A stretch of 64,000 bases of DNA from Dirofilaria immitis. Lineage: Eukaryota > Nematoda > Chromadorea > Rhabditida > Onchocercidae. Shown here piece after piece: positions 25,911-39,159 of this stretch. The notes beneath the pieces are model-generated. The model ran no database searches, had not been told where the DNA came from, and saw only the letters and a list, made by a program, of their open reading frames with translations. The number at the start of each line of letters is the position of its first letter. The stretch's first letter is position 1. Position numbers and translations under genes: made by a program. Location of the stretch: positions 3,348,001 through 3,412,000 of the forward strand of contig JAKNDB010000109.1 of the NCBI GenBank assembly GCA_024305405.1. Direction: 5' to 3'.

Positions 25911-28900
25911 CTGCAAATATTTATAATTTTTGCACTTATGAAGATTTTGAGAAATATTTTTTAATAACATTTACCAAGGAATTTAAATTTTGCAAATTCT
26001 TCAATAAAATAAAAATTCAAATTAGTATTAGCTTATCAATAGTCGATGAGTTATCGAAAATCACATTAAACAGTTGGCAGTTTGACCGCTGCAGATCCCT
26101 TTTCAATTAGCAATAATTAGCAAAAGCATACTCTATAATAACTGATAAAAATCACAGATTTGCCACAAGAACTTGAAAGCTTAAATACTGTTATTAATCT
26201 AAAAGAAAGCTCTTCATAGCAATACAATAGTGATGTGTGGTCAAATAGTGATTGTTTTTGAAACAAACAATAGTGATTGTTTTTTTCGTCTACTCAATGA
26301 ATTCTGAAAAAACTTTAAAAATTTGCGGATGATTTTCATCATTTATTACAGAATGTGCTTTTGTTAGCTGCTATTAATTTCTAACTTTTATTAGTTATCA
26401 GTTACAAATGATTTCGGCCATTCAGCAATTATCGAAATAAATAAATGAGAGAAAGGGACAAACAGAATAAAATTGGCATTAGCTTTATTTATTTGAAAAA
26501 AATTCAATGTAATGACTTTTCAACCAGATAAAAAAATAACAGACCCATTGGATAGTAGAAAGCAGCATCGTTAACCGCAGTAATGTAAAAAAAAAAAAAA
26601 ACTTCAAAAACAAGTTTCATCTCAAGCTTTTCTCATTTTCTCTTTATCACATGAGAAAATTTCTGTTGTGAGGTTGTTGATGCTTGCGCCTCCCTGTCTA
26701 TTAATTTGTTTGCAGATCCGTTTGCATTAAAGAAAATTGGAATGAAAAGACAAATAATATTTGGATGGTTGTTACGGCACATGGATTGCATCATTATTAC
26801 AAATTACAAGATGGAGCACAGTTCTTAAAGATACCATTAATTTGATTCTGTTCAAGATTCCATTTTCTTTATAAAATTTAAAAATTGTCCAGTAAAAAGC
26901 ATCATCCACAATTTGGGTACAACTTAACAACAAACAATTATATGAGTTGAATCACTATACCTGATTCATCGATGAGAACTGGTTTGTTAAGTTTTCACCA
27001 ACAACATGATATAATATTCCAAGCAGAGTTTTTAATTTAATAAATGACCTAGATTTGTGGTCCATCTTAAGAACAAAATTATTTCCTGCAGCCTGGATGA
27101 ATTATTTTTTAGTCCATTCTAATTTACAATAAAAATTAAATTTAATCTAGAATAGAGATATTTATGGTAGTATGTTTTATACTTTACAGTTGGTATGATA
27201 ACTAAAAGTTTACTATATAACACATGTAAACAAATTTAGAATTTATCGCCATAGACTTTGTTAACAAAATAATGTAGATGATTGTTCGCTCAATCTATAT
27301 AAACTTTTGCAAAAGTAAACTTAAAAGAAAAAGATAATTATAAATCAATTGTATATGAAAATTGCTCTATTTTTAAGATAAATTTTTAATCTACAATAAA
27401 CATTTCTATGATTCAAATTACCAAAACATCATGTCAAACATAAATAAGGCTCTATCCTTAATCTTAGCCTTATCCTTAATTAAAGATGCAACCATAGTTA
27501 GCAATACTGTTGATTCCAGTAGTGCTGTTATTGCAACTGATAAACGAATTGTTTATACCAGCGACACTTTTATATGCTTCACTACTCCATTTCATGTTTT
27601 TCATCGCCTTTCTTACAATTAGTTTAATTCGAAATGGTTGAAAGATTTTTTCAAAGCGAAGAGCTGCCGCCCATATTCATTTTTCTAGTCGTCTCATCTA
27701 TTCACTATAAATTCAGACTAACAAGGGCGTGTAAAGGTGTTCATAAGTTACACTCCAGCGAAAAGTGTATTCAAGATGCGCGTAGGACGGGTAATTTAAC
27801 ATAGAATGAATATAGTCATGCCCAGGTATTTCACTCCCCTTCTCTCTCTAAATACAGAAAAACAGGTCTTGCACCAATTTGTACTCTTCCTGCTACACCT
27901 CAAATGCCTAATTTTTTTTTTTTTTTTTGCATAGTGCATTAAGAAGAGACAGTAGTGATTGAATTGTTATGGTTCAGATTAAAAAAAAAATGAATTTTAG
28001 AGATATTGGAAAAAATTTGACAAAAATGGTACTCGATGAAAGGACGAATAAGTAAGTCTAATCTAAAAACAGAGATGACATTTACTACTGCATTATTTTA
28101 GTATAAATATAGAAATCAGTGCTTGAAAAAACAATAAATCAAATCAAAAGAAAGTTTGCAAACTGCTTCTCTACTTTTTGTTATAACTTTCTTTTCTGTG
28201 ATTCTGCTGCAACAATTTCCGAACTTCTTTGTCTCTATTTCAGTATCCTTCATCTTGCTGTATCGTCACTAATCATTACATTTTCTTCCTGCTTCTCTAA
28301 TTACACATATTACAATTAAAGCATTATTGCGTTCACGCTCTGAAAAGCATCGTAAGTGGCGCTTCAATATTAGGGAAGAAGTGAAATAGACAATATTAAT
28401 AATCTTATCTACTTGAACTGTCTTTTCATGGAAATTTTCAAATTTTCTACAAGGTATCAAATTTCTTCAAGGAATCCCAAACTTAGAAAAATCACCTCTA
28501 CAGCATTAAGTGAAAATACAAATAATAAAGGCTTTCTTCTTGCCCAATGAAATTTTTTGTTTTGTAATTTGTGACTCGTTACGACCAAATAATTTTTATT
28601 ATTCCAAGAAAAATAATGTTATTTACAGCTCATAATAATGTTTGCCATTATAAAACATAAGTATAATATTTTTGAATTATTTTCAAAATAGCATTTTACC
28701 TTTTGTAATCTGAAAATTACAACTTCAAATACTTTTCTGCTTCACATTAACATACAAACCGAAAAAAATGAATAAAATTTTTAGGATTGATTCCTTCTTA
28801 AATTTTTGCTTTTTCATTTTATTGAAAATTCTTCTGTGTAACTCATTTATATCAAGCTAACTTCCAGATTTCTTCAAAAATGTCCTATTTTTTGAAATTA

Positions 28901-31900
28901 ATTGGTCCACGAAATTAATTGGTTGAATCGAATTTTTCATTCCAGCAATTACGACTGGACAAGAACTTAGAATGCGATAATGATAATCTTCATATTAGAA
29001 ATAGCAAATTTAGTGATTGTGTATGAAAAGCTATTATGACGATTAAATGAATTTTCACTTATTTGATAGCACAGTTCTTTATGAATTTTGACAATCTTGA
29101 AAATTGTATCAATCATTAACTAATTAATTTGCTGAAGTGAAAAAAATTTAGTGTACTGAAATATTCACTTGAATTCTCTTCGGATAATTTTAAGTTTTTC
29201 GCTTCATTTCATTTTCTAATTTACCTAAATTTCGACCACTGTATTCTTATTTCATCCTGTCCTCAATGCTATAATTCAGAAATAATTTTTTTTGCTTTTA
29301 TTTCAAGAATCTGGACAATTCTTTCTCAACGTCTGAGTTTATACCTATATTCCTAATTAGTTTGATTTCCTAAACTGAATAATTTAATAAAAGATGTATA
29401 TCTGTTAACAAATCAAAATGGAACTATTATTCAAAATACGATTTTTTTATCTTTCTTTTTACAGATTCTCTTTTTTATACTTTTTACAGATTTCAAACTT
29501 GGGTAATAAGAAATAATTTCTCCTCTCTCTTCTTTGTTCATTCTCCATAAAATCTACTGAATTATGATATGAAAATATTTTATGAGAAATACTATTTAAA
29601 TAATGTATGATGGAGAAGCAATCAAAGGATAATTCACTAATTAATTAGCTTAAGTTACATTTCTGCTATGTTAAATGCCATCAAAACACATAAAGAAAAA
29701 TAAAACAGCGATTATTCCATATATAAAAGCATTTTCAATTTGGAATTAAAAAGTCATGTTTTATTGTTAAAACGAAAGTCAGAAATGAAACTTTCTGAAT
29801 CAACTTCATTTCATAATCACTGTGAAATCTCTAAATTATTTCAACCTCTTATTGGATTCATCATTAAAAAAATACCTTTTTCTCAAAAATGATGAATGTC
29901 GTTTACCTTTGTCCTTTTGCAGTCTCCTGCTTTCCTTCGCCACATTCTCATATAGCAACTTTTTTTCGCTCCTGGTGGCCATTTATTAATCAAAATATAC
30001 TTACTCCTCCATATTGAAAGGGAATTTTCAGTCCTCCATATTGAAAGGGAATTTTCAGTCCTCCATATTGAAAGGGAATTTTCAGTCTCATTCGCTACTT
30101 TAATTATCAGTTTAATAAAGCAATTATGGTCCCTACCACGCATATAGAGTGATGAATTTTAATTTGAAGATTTAAAGTTCTGGATCATATCGGTAGAAAA
30201 ATATAGCATGTGAAGAAAAAAACTGATTTCAAAAAATTCCAGGTATTGAAATTGAAAACAAAATTATTCCTTCAACTTATTTCTCACTGAGAAACATTAT
30301 AAGTTTTTTCCTCGTTTCCTTATTGACCAAATTAATTCTTAGCTCGCGGAATTCAATTATAGTTTGGGTTCTCTTAATGAGAAATCAAATTTCGATTTTT
30401 TGTGGCCTATTTCGAATTCTACTACATGTTCTCCATTTTCAAATTATTAATGCTATCTTTCTTGCGTCCTTCTTCCTCTTCCACAATACTCCGCTCATTC
30501 GCGATCTTATTAAGAGATTATACATCGAATTTAATATCGATAATTAAGAATAAAAGTACAGAAAGATTTGATAAAACATAAGAGATCAGTTAAAAATGAA
30601 ACATGAATAAATAAAAATAAAAATAAGTTTTCCATTTCATTCATTTTGCTAAAAGTTATGTAGATAGCGATTTAATTTTTTTGTCCAACTGACAGTAAAA
30701 GGTTAATAATCTAAATATGCACAAATTTATTGTTAGTACATTAGTATTTACTTGATGATGATTAATATTGTGTATTGAGATAGCGTTGTCACGAATAATG
30801 ATTATGGTGAACAAGATATTTATGACTTCTCCAACTGCTGTTTTTTATTCTAATGCTATTCTTAAAGATGATAAAGAATCCCATGAATGAAAAAAACAGA
30901 ACTTCAATATTTATGTAATTAAACCTGTCCCTGAGATTATATACACAAAATTTAGTGTAAATTGTTTTAAATACATTCGAACCTTCTAAAGACACAACTT
31001 CATCAATGCATTTTTAAAAGCATTATGATAATTCATCGAGGAAATATATATCCAAAATATCGAAGAACAAGCAGCATGAAAAATATGAAAGGATGAAATT
31101 AATGCTGAAAAATAATTTAAATAATTTAATGGAGAGCAAATCGAAATTTAAATTCAATCTGATATCCGGTGAATTAAAATTTTTAACCTCAGGACTTTGC
31201 AATAAGAAAGCTTCCTGTGGATTAACTATTTAATTTTATAAATATTCAGAATCACGTCAAGAATGTGATTATTTAAAATAGTCCTAAATTTAAAGAAATC
31301 TTTAGAAATTCGAAGTGAAATTTCAGTAACTAACCAATAAATGTTGTTTCAGTAATGAATTTAACGAAATCAGCAATTATTCTGTGATACAGTAATACAT
31401 TGCATTCGAACTGATCACTTAACTACAAAAGCTGGTTTTCAATTTTTTTCTGGCATCATTAAATCCTTCACTACTCATTTACAAAAGATTCATTTAGTAG
31501 TCAATCATTTAGTTATCAGGATTTAATTGCATCCCATTCATGGTAATAACATTTGCATTATTAGGTATAATTCTCATACACATGTTGCTCTAGCCTGAAT
31601 TATCTGATTTCAAAAAATTCAATTCATTCCATTCATTCATTTTTAGACATCTGAAACAATGAATCTTTTATCACTGTTATCATGAAATTTGATATTTTAA
31701 ATTAGTATGCAAGAAAAAACTGGCTCCTACTCTTGATGGATATTGAAATAATCCGCAAATGCGGAATCTGCAGTTGTAAGCCCGCAGCATTTCGCATTAT
31801 TCGTGCAGGAGTTATAAATTCAGAAGTTAACTTTGTTGAGGATTTGAAGAGCTTAATTATATGTAGATACAACCAGATTACATGTACAAATGTTTCTGGA

Positions 31901-34900
31901 TAAATTCATATTGTTTTCAAGTTTAAATTAAATTTGAAATCTATTTGTTCATCTTAAAGTGATACCTGACACTTAGTTTATCGTCATGCTGAAAGATTTT
32001 TACAAATCAAGATCCTACGGCTTTATAATATTTTGATTTAGTTAAAATTTATATTTTCTTATACGTAACTCGTATTTGTTCCAAATAAGATCCTGTGTGT
32101 GTTTCTAAATTAGTTCATTATTGATGCTAAGTTAAAGGTAGGCATCCGCAATATTTGATTGTTATTTTATTATTAACAGTATTATGATAAAATCTGCTTC
32201 AAAAATGCATATGCGGAATGTTGCGCTGCTTTTTCACTTTCTCGCGCTTCAACAATAACCTTTTCCTTCAAAATAATATATAATGATTTTTCACTTCTCT
32301 GTTTTCATTTTTAAGAAAGAAAAAAAAACATCCGTTCAACCACTACTTTTTTAACTAATGATGTTTTAGAAATCATTTTCTATTGCGTTATTTTTCTTGC
32401 TTGCTTTAATATGATCGAATTTTAGAATCATGAAAAGCAGAAAAAAATTTGTCGAAAGTTTCGTTTAGCTTCCGTTTTCTCTCTTACAAAAGAAATGAAT
32501 CGAACTATGAGGAACAGGTTGAAAATGTCACTGGTTAATATCGCATGCATGTTGCATGTATTTCATTCGCTTTTTATGTGTTTTATTCTGCATCATTCAC
32601 ACTTCTCGTCGAAAAAACTCAAAAACCAATATCATCCACTTCAATATAAAATGGCAAGTCATGTAAATGAAATGGATTTTCAAAAAGAGGAAATAATAAC
32701 AAAGTCTTTTTGACATGATCGTAATAGCAATAATACGTTGCCTTTTGATAAAACCGTACTAGTCTTATTGGTCTCGAAAAAATCAATCAGGTTTATGTTG
32801 TCAAGCGACATATAAATATTAACATTTCGTGACAATGCATTTCTTTTGTTTGGATTTGTACAAAGGAAATATCAATCTAATATAATAACATTTTGACTTT
32901 ATATTAAATGTCATTATTAACATGACTATACGTCAAAAATGGCATTTTAAATGTTATGAATCTGTGAAAACTGTTTAATGTTGCTTGGTTATCATCCAGA
33001 TATTTAGAATATTAAATAATTTACACTATTGTATTTACCCATTATCTAATGTTAACAAGGATTAAACAAAACATTTAATCAGTGAATACTTGACAGCAAT
33101 TTTTAACCTCATTCAAGAAACTTGAAATTTTAAACTTTCCATCGAGTAACTCATATCCCGATGAACGCTTGCAGAAGTTGCAGATTTCTAATCCCGACTA
33201 ACAAAAGTTGCTCTTTTCTTTGATTTATCTTGAATTTTAAACCCTTTTTTATCAGTTTTCCGACTGTTAACCAAAAATCTACCAACGCATCTATTGAGAT
33301 TGAACTATATGGCGTATTCTCAGCTTGTTTCTTTCGCGAAGAGCTATTCATTTTCTTAATTTTTCTGTTACACTTTTTGCTGGACTCATATCTAACTTCT
33401 GAGTATTTCTGTGGTGTAGTCGATTGGTCAAATATCGCTATCAATAACGAGACCTTCTCAATTCAAAGTTTCAGAAAAGTACTTTTTTTTTTTATTCTGA
33501 ATATAAATGTTTTCAACTGTGTCTAGCATGTGAGTTGTATTTCGGAATTTTTTCGACAGAATTGGAATATTACGAAAAGTAATTTGTAGTCAGTAAAGTT
33601 TCCAGAAGTTAGTGAATCTTTCTGTTCTATTTTTCATTAACCTGTTTGATAAATCTCACGAAAACTCACGAAAAACTTAACGAAAGTTTAGCAGATTTAC
33701 TTGTGAAAAAAAGGAAAGAAAATCTCTCCATTACTAAAGCATTTATATGGTGGTGTGTATTTGGAATGTAGAATTAAGATCATGATAATGTGAGAATCAA
33801 AATTACAAAAAAAAAAATTATTTTTCTTTATTAACTTCCAATTGACTTCCAATCTTCCAATTTTCTCCAAAATTACTGCTAACCTATAAAATATCATCAT
33901 AATTGACCATATGAGAAACTACAAAAATATTTTTTCAAGAAAATTAGAAATCATTAAAACTAACTATGATTACTTCTCTGCTTCATCTTAAATAAAATCC
34001 TTTTTGTTCATTTAATTTCTTTTCCAGGATTTTTTACAGAGAAAAAAAAGAAAAAATGAAATTGATAAAATGTACCATTTTTTTCTCTTTTTCTTTTTCT
34101 GTCTTAATTTACCTAAACTTCAGATACATATGCATGCTTAAGGTAGCTTTATATTCGTAGGGACGACTCGAGACATGTACTAGGCGATACTATCACTATA
34201 ATTAAATAAAAGGTGTCATAATAAAGTAAGTGTGATAATTTTGCTATAAAGACGGAATTAATTCAGAACTGTTCCATTTATTAATTCTTTTACTTAAAAA
34301 TGGTTTAAAATTTCCTTTTTTGTTGTAATGCAGGAAAGATTATAGTAATAAGAATTATTCTTATATTATCGTTCATTCTGTTATGTACCAAATCAATAAT
34401 CAATTAATATAAAATTGGCTTTGAATTTATGAAATCCACCTGTTTCCTGAAACAAACAAGATACGGACCAAATCATAATTATTTCATAGAGAAGATAGTG
34501 CAACCAAGATCGTGCATTCATAACTCCAAAGGATTTATAACAATTTATTGTATATTGTTTTGATAATACAAAATAAAAAGCAATAAAAGGTTAATTACAG
34601 TTACAATGATGTTATAGCACTTTGTAATGGCTGCCAGTTTTATGAAATTTATCTCATCATGTAAGAAAGAAATAACAGAATTTGATTTTATCTTTCACTC
34701 GAATTGATACTGCTGACATACGACGCTAATCCCCATTTAACTATATAAAAGCAAGCAAACAAACAATATTAGATATGCAAAAATATAATGAGAAGAAGAT
34801 CAAGCTTTTTGGGTATAAGTTTCGTTCAAGAAGTAAAAATGACTGTTTTATTTGTCGTTAGAATAGATTTATCGGCCTTTTGAAATTATATTATTTGCCG

Positions 34901-36772
34901 AAAAGAAACTATTTGTAGAAACAGCAGGAGAAACAAAGAAATTTCCTAAAAAGAAAAACTTTCTTGAAAAGAAGATTCACACACTACTCCACTAATTATA
35001 TCAAATTAAGCAGTACGATACTATACTGTTTACCATGAAAAACAGAAAAATACATTGAATACTTAACACAAAACCATATTTTAGTGCGCTTATAGTACGT
35101 TTTTGAATCGAGATAACAGGATATATTGTTAGGCCGTAATATTGCTTATCACTTTATTAATACTACTGATCCTGATCCTGTATTAGACATTTATCAAATC
35201 TATCATTTTTAATTTACCAAGAATAAACCTTTGTAGTAAAATATGTGTTGAAAGTACGTCAGTGAATCGTCAGCATCACTGTCATCAGCGCTGTTTACAA
35301 GACAACGTGTCGTTTTTCCACTATTCATTTGATTAATTTATCAAAAATTATGAAGGAAAGGATCGTCCAGTCAGTTGTGCTACAAAATCATTTTGAAATC
35401 AATCATGATTAAAGAATCAATAATGAAACTCATGCACTTTGAAGTTCTCCAGTGAAGATTTTATACTGCTAGTAGAGTGGATGCTTTAATCATACTCCAT
35501 AAAAATACTAATTATTTAAAGTCATTAAAATTTTGGAGAAAGTAGGAACCTTTTTCAAATTACATAAGGATATCTACGTTTTGTATTCTTTTGGCAATTA
35601 AGAATCATGAATCGAATGAACTATTTCTTAGCAACTGATACCAAATCGGCAGACTTATTCTTTCACCTCATTTTTTATTAAACGATTTTGATTACTATAA
35701 TGGACATACCATTCCAAATGAAAAGGCGGACGATTTATCATTGATTACATTATGGCCATATCAGAGAATTTTCAAAAAATGTCAATGTTTTTCTTCCGTC
35801 TTTGTGAACTTTAATGAAATTTTATGTTCATGGAAATGGAAGTTAACAACGATGTTGGCATATCAACTGCTAAATTTATTGCGAATCGACTAATCGTGTT
35901 TAAAATAATTCTAATTGAAGGAATCAGTTATCGTTTAGTTTAAATACTCCAAACTTTTCATTATATATGATGGCAATAGCTTCATTTATTATCTCTGAAT
36001 GCTTAAAAGAAATTCAAGAATGTAGGAAATATGCAGCTGTTGGATTGAAACAAAGAGTTTGTTCATTAATTACCAATCATTAATTATTAATGATATTTTT
36101 ATTTTCAAACCTCATTACTGTTACGGAAAAAATATGCAGTGTCATACAAAGAGAAAATGGGTAGATAGACAGAGCAGTAAAATTATGAAATAAAATGCGA
36201 GAAAAGAGAAATAGAATACAAAGGCTGTGTCGAGTTAAGTAAAGATGCTGCTGTTGCTGTCGATGCTTCATTGATTGATTTTTTTCTTTTTAATTGAAAG
36301 TTGTTTCTTTCTTCTCTTCGAAGCTTTCATTAAATTTCTCCTATGACGTGTTCAGTTTCCTTTTATTTATGATTTGTACAATGATCGAAGTTTTATGGAC
36401 TTATTATATAATCAAAATATCAATAACCGGTTTGATAGTATAGTATAGAATGTCATAAATTCTCATACATTGCTTGACTGAAATTAGATCAGCTCACTTA
36501 TTGAAAGCACAATTAACGGGTGAATTAAAAAGTGTTCTTTAACCGAGCGGCTGACTTGTTCTGTTGACTGTTAGTCTTGTGCATCATATAAGACGTAGAA
36601 AAATCCTATTTTTTGTAAAGATGATTTGGACGTCAAATAATTTGTTTGAGAAAATTAAAATTTTAAGTAAATCTTCGGTAGCCCTCACAAATACTATTCT
36701 AGAGAAGAATATTGTTATCTGTATTTGATTTATCTCCTTTTTTTATAACTGATAAAAATTACTAATTTTTAG
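25911..36772. other. Eleven-kilobase gene-poor tract
   Basis: The missing first exon of the collagen gene should lie in the first part of this tract. One weak candidate near 26800-26770 reads MMQSMC and ends in a donor of the right phase. The rest shows no supported exons. It contains homopolymer runs (A near 26587, T near 27910) and a perfect 27-bp triplication at 30006-30086. A minus-strand frame at 33151-33444 is basic and open for 97 codons but has no ATG near its start and no domain. Confidence 0.45.
30006..30086. repeat. Perfect tandem triplication, 3 x 27 bp
   Basis: Units 30006-30032, 30033-30059 and 30060-30086 are identical and start CCTCCATATTGAAAGGG. The length is a multiple of three, so the minus strand reads a ninefold amino-acid repeat (ENSLSIWRT), but nothing else supports a gene there. 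Confidence 0.9.
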
Positions 36773-36819
36773 GAAGAAATAAAAGACAAGAAATCAAAAG
36801 CAAGGTCGACAAATTCAAG

Positions 36820-39062
36820 ATGATAAGAGCAAGCAAAGGTACTGTTGTAACAGTTGAACATTACAGCGGTTGTGCGAATTTTATTATTAGGATGATTGGG
36901 AGTTAGCCACTATCTCCATGTGCTCTATGCTAGTTACCGCATATTTACAGAAATTAAAATTGGACGAAATAAGGTAAATGGAATATCATAATCATCGTTT
37001 TCGTAATGTACTCAGAATAATGATGAAATTTCGACAGTTTAAAACAAAATTTTAGCAGTGGAATATGGCATGGAAACCGATGCCATGACGTTACAACGTT
37101 TTGTTCTTCGTGATCAGCGAAGACATCCCACAGCAACCGGTGATCTTACTAATCTCTTAACCTCACTACTTACTGCTATCAAAGTAAATCCTGAATTTTC
37201 AAATTTGAATTGTAGTTGTCTAAATCACTTATAATATAGAATAACGAAAGCCAGAATGAAGTAAATATTGCAGGGATCTAAACTAAGATGGCAATTAAAT
37301 TTTAATTATGAGACAGTACCCAAAATGATAATAATTAGGTATTATTCGTTGGAATTTATGATTAAACTTAAAAAATTTGCAACATAGATTGAAATGCGAT
37401 AAATTTTGTTGGAAATTTTAGGCAATCTCAAGTGCTGTTCGAAAAGCAGGTATTGTACGATTGACTGGATTAGCGGGCACACAAAATGTACAAGGTGAGG
37501 ATGTCAAAAATTGGATATTATTAGCAATGAATATATGATCAACATGCTGGAGTCCTCATACACTACGTGTGCAATGATTTCAGAAGAAAATGATGAGGTT
37601 CTCGACTTTCAGTCATCTGATAATAATTTAATTTCTTAAATAATAAACATATACGCTTCTTGTGATTGAATTAAATTATAGGAATCCTCTAGGAAAATAT
37701 ATGGTGTCTTAGACTGGTGAAACTGCAGACCCTCACCTCAATATTTTAGCACTCACACTGTATTCATACCTCCACAACTTTCTTGGCTCTTTGTTGTCTC
37801 ATAAATGGGTGAATTAAGTCCCATGATATGATCAATAATAGTATTAATACCACGAAAATATTTAAATTACATGATTTATAGCTGATTAAAGTAGCTCCTT
37901 CTAAACAAGGCAAATATATCGTAACATTTGACCCACTGGATGGATCATCAAATATTGACTGCTTAGCATCAATTGGCACAATTTTCGGAATCTACAAAGA
38001 CAATCGGATGGAACCATTTCTATGTCTGATTTTCTACAGAATGGACGAAATATGGTTGCAGCTGGTTATGCATTATACGGTTCTGCCACTATGCTTGTGC
38101 TTTCAACAGGACGTGGCGTTAACGGATTTACACTTGATCCTATACGTTCATGCTTTTTTTCATTTCAGAGTTTCTAATTAAAAAAAAAATACCTATTTCA
38201 TTAGTCTGGATTGAGATCGTCATTTAAAAACTCTTCGAACTTTAATTAGAAAAAATCGATTCCAGTTTTTGCTTTCATATAAATCCCCTTCAATTCATTT
38301 TAATTTAATTTTTATAGATCCTAGTATTTCAGAGTGTTGGTGAATTCATCCTAACACATCAGCAAATGAAAATACCACATAAAGGAAAAATCTATAGTGT
38401 CAATGAAGGAAATACATCTAAATGGTCCAAAGGTGTCCAAGAATACGTATATACCAGAAAATATCCATCAGAAGGTGAACCTATGAATGCACGTTATGTT
38501 GGATCCATGGTTTCTGATATACATCGTAACCCTACTTTATGGTGGTATTTTTATGTATCCTGGAATGAAGGATAAGCCAATGGGAAAGGTATTTCTCTTC
38601 CCCAACCTTCTTCATCTATCTTACCTCACTTCATCCTGATTTTCAACACAACTTATTGAGGAAAAAATCTGTCAGCTAGGAAGCAGTACATGATTTGCAA
38701 ATTTTTGATGAATATTTTTTTGAAATCAGAGCATCCTGATCGAAATTACGAGTAAGGCATTTAATGCTCTGAGAGGAAATAAATGTATACCGACGATGAA
38801 AAAAAAAAGATGAATAGTTTCGTCCTTGTTTAGAGAGAAAGAGTGATTTTACCTAACAAAACGATCGATTTAGCTTCGATTGCTCTACGAAGGCATTCCA
38901 ATGTCATTTATCATAGAACAAGCTGGTGGAATGGCAACGAACGGAGTTAAACCCATACTTGATATTGTGCCTACATCAATTCACGATCGGAGTCCATTAT
39001 TCCTTGGTTCTCCTTCTGATGTACAGGAACTTCTGGATTTCATCAAGAAATATGATTCATGA
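36820..39062 (+). pseudogene. Fructose-1,6-bisphosphatase, frame broken in three exons
   Basis: Six exons can be traced: 36820-36838 (5' UTR from 36773), 37056-37183, 37422-37597, 37882-38141, 38333-38588 and 38874-39062. The family enzyme removes the 1-phosphate of fructose-1,6-bisphosphate in gluconeogenesis. Clear family motifs are MTLQRFVL, RRHPTATGDLTNLL, AISSAVRKAGI, the metal-binding [40 protein letters not shown] and the C-terminal [16 protein letters not shown]. Length after allowing for the lesions is about 342 residues, as expected (about 338). As written the frame fails. One base is missing in the A-run at 37506-37510. One base is missing near 38004-38008. One extra base occurs near 38528-38529. 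Exon 4 ends at 38141 before ATACGT instead of a GT donor. Each affected exon is off by exactly one base. This is either a recent pseudogene or local assembly error. The lesions are much denser here than in the other genes of the window. Confidence 0.9.
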
Positions 39063-39150
39063 GAAGCATAACGAACTAAACAGAAATTGGAAAACATTTT
39101 CATTATGCTTTTGCTACCTCATTTCTTGATATCAAATTATGTATTATATA

Positions 39151-39156
39151 AATAAA
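39151..39156 (+). terminator. Poly(A) signal of the FBPase gene
   Basis: AATAAA lies 89 bases after the FBPase stop codon, a suitable place for the polyadenylation hexamer. Confidence 0.6.
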
Positions 39157-39159
39157 AAT

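Noticed and set aside
29883..30143. Minus-strand frame with a nonapeptide repeat
   Set aside because: The repeat is a plain 27-bp DNA triplication, and the rest of the frame has no splice context or domain.
33151..33526. Overlapping open frames on both strands of about 97 codons each
   Set aside because: The minus-strand frame has no ATG near its start and neither strand has a domain or good splice pairing; left as chance.
37764..37979. Minus-strand frame over FBPase exon 4
   Set aside because: It is antisense to the conserved FDPLDGSSN exon, which accounts for its openness.
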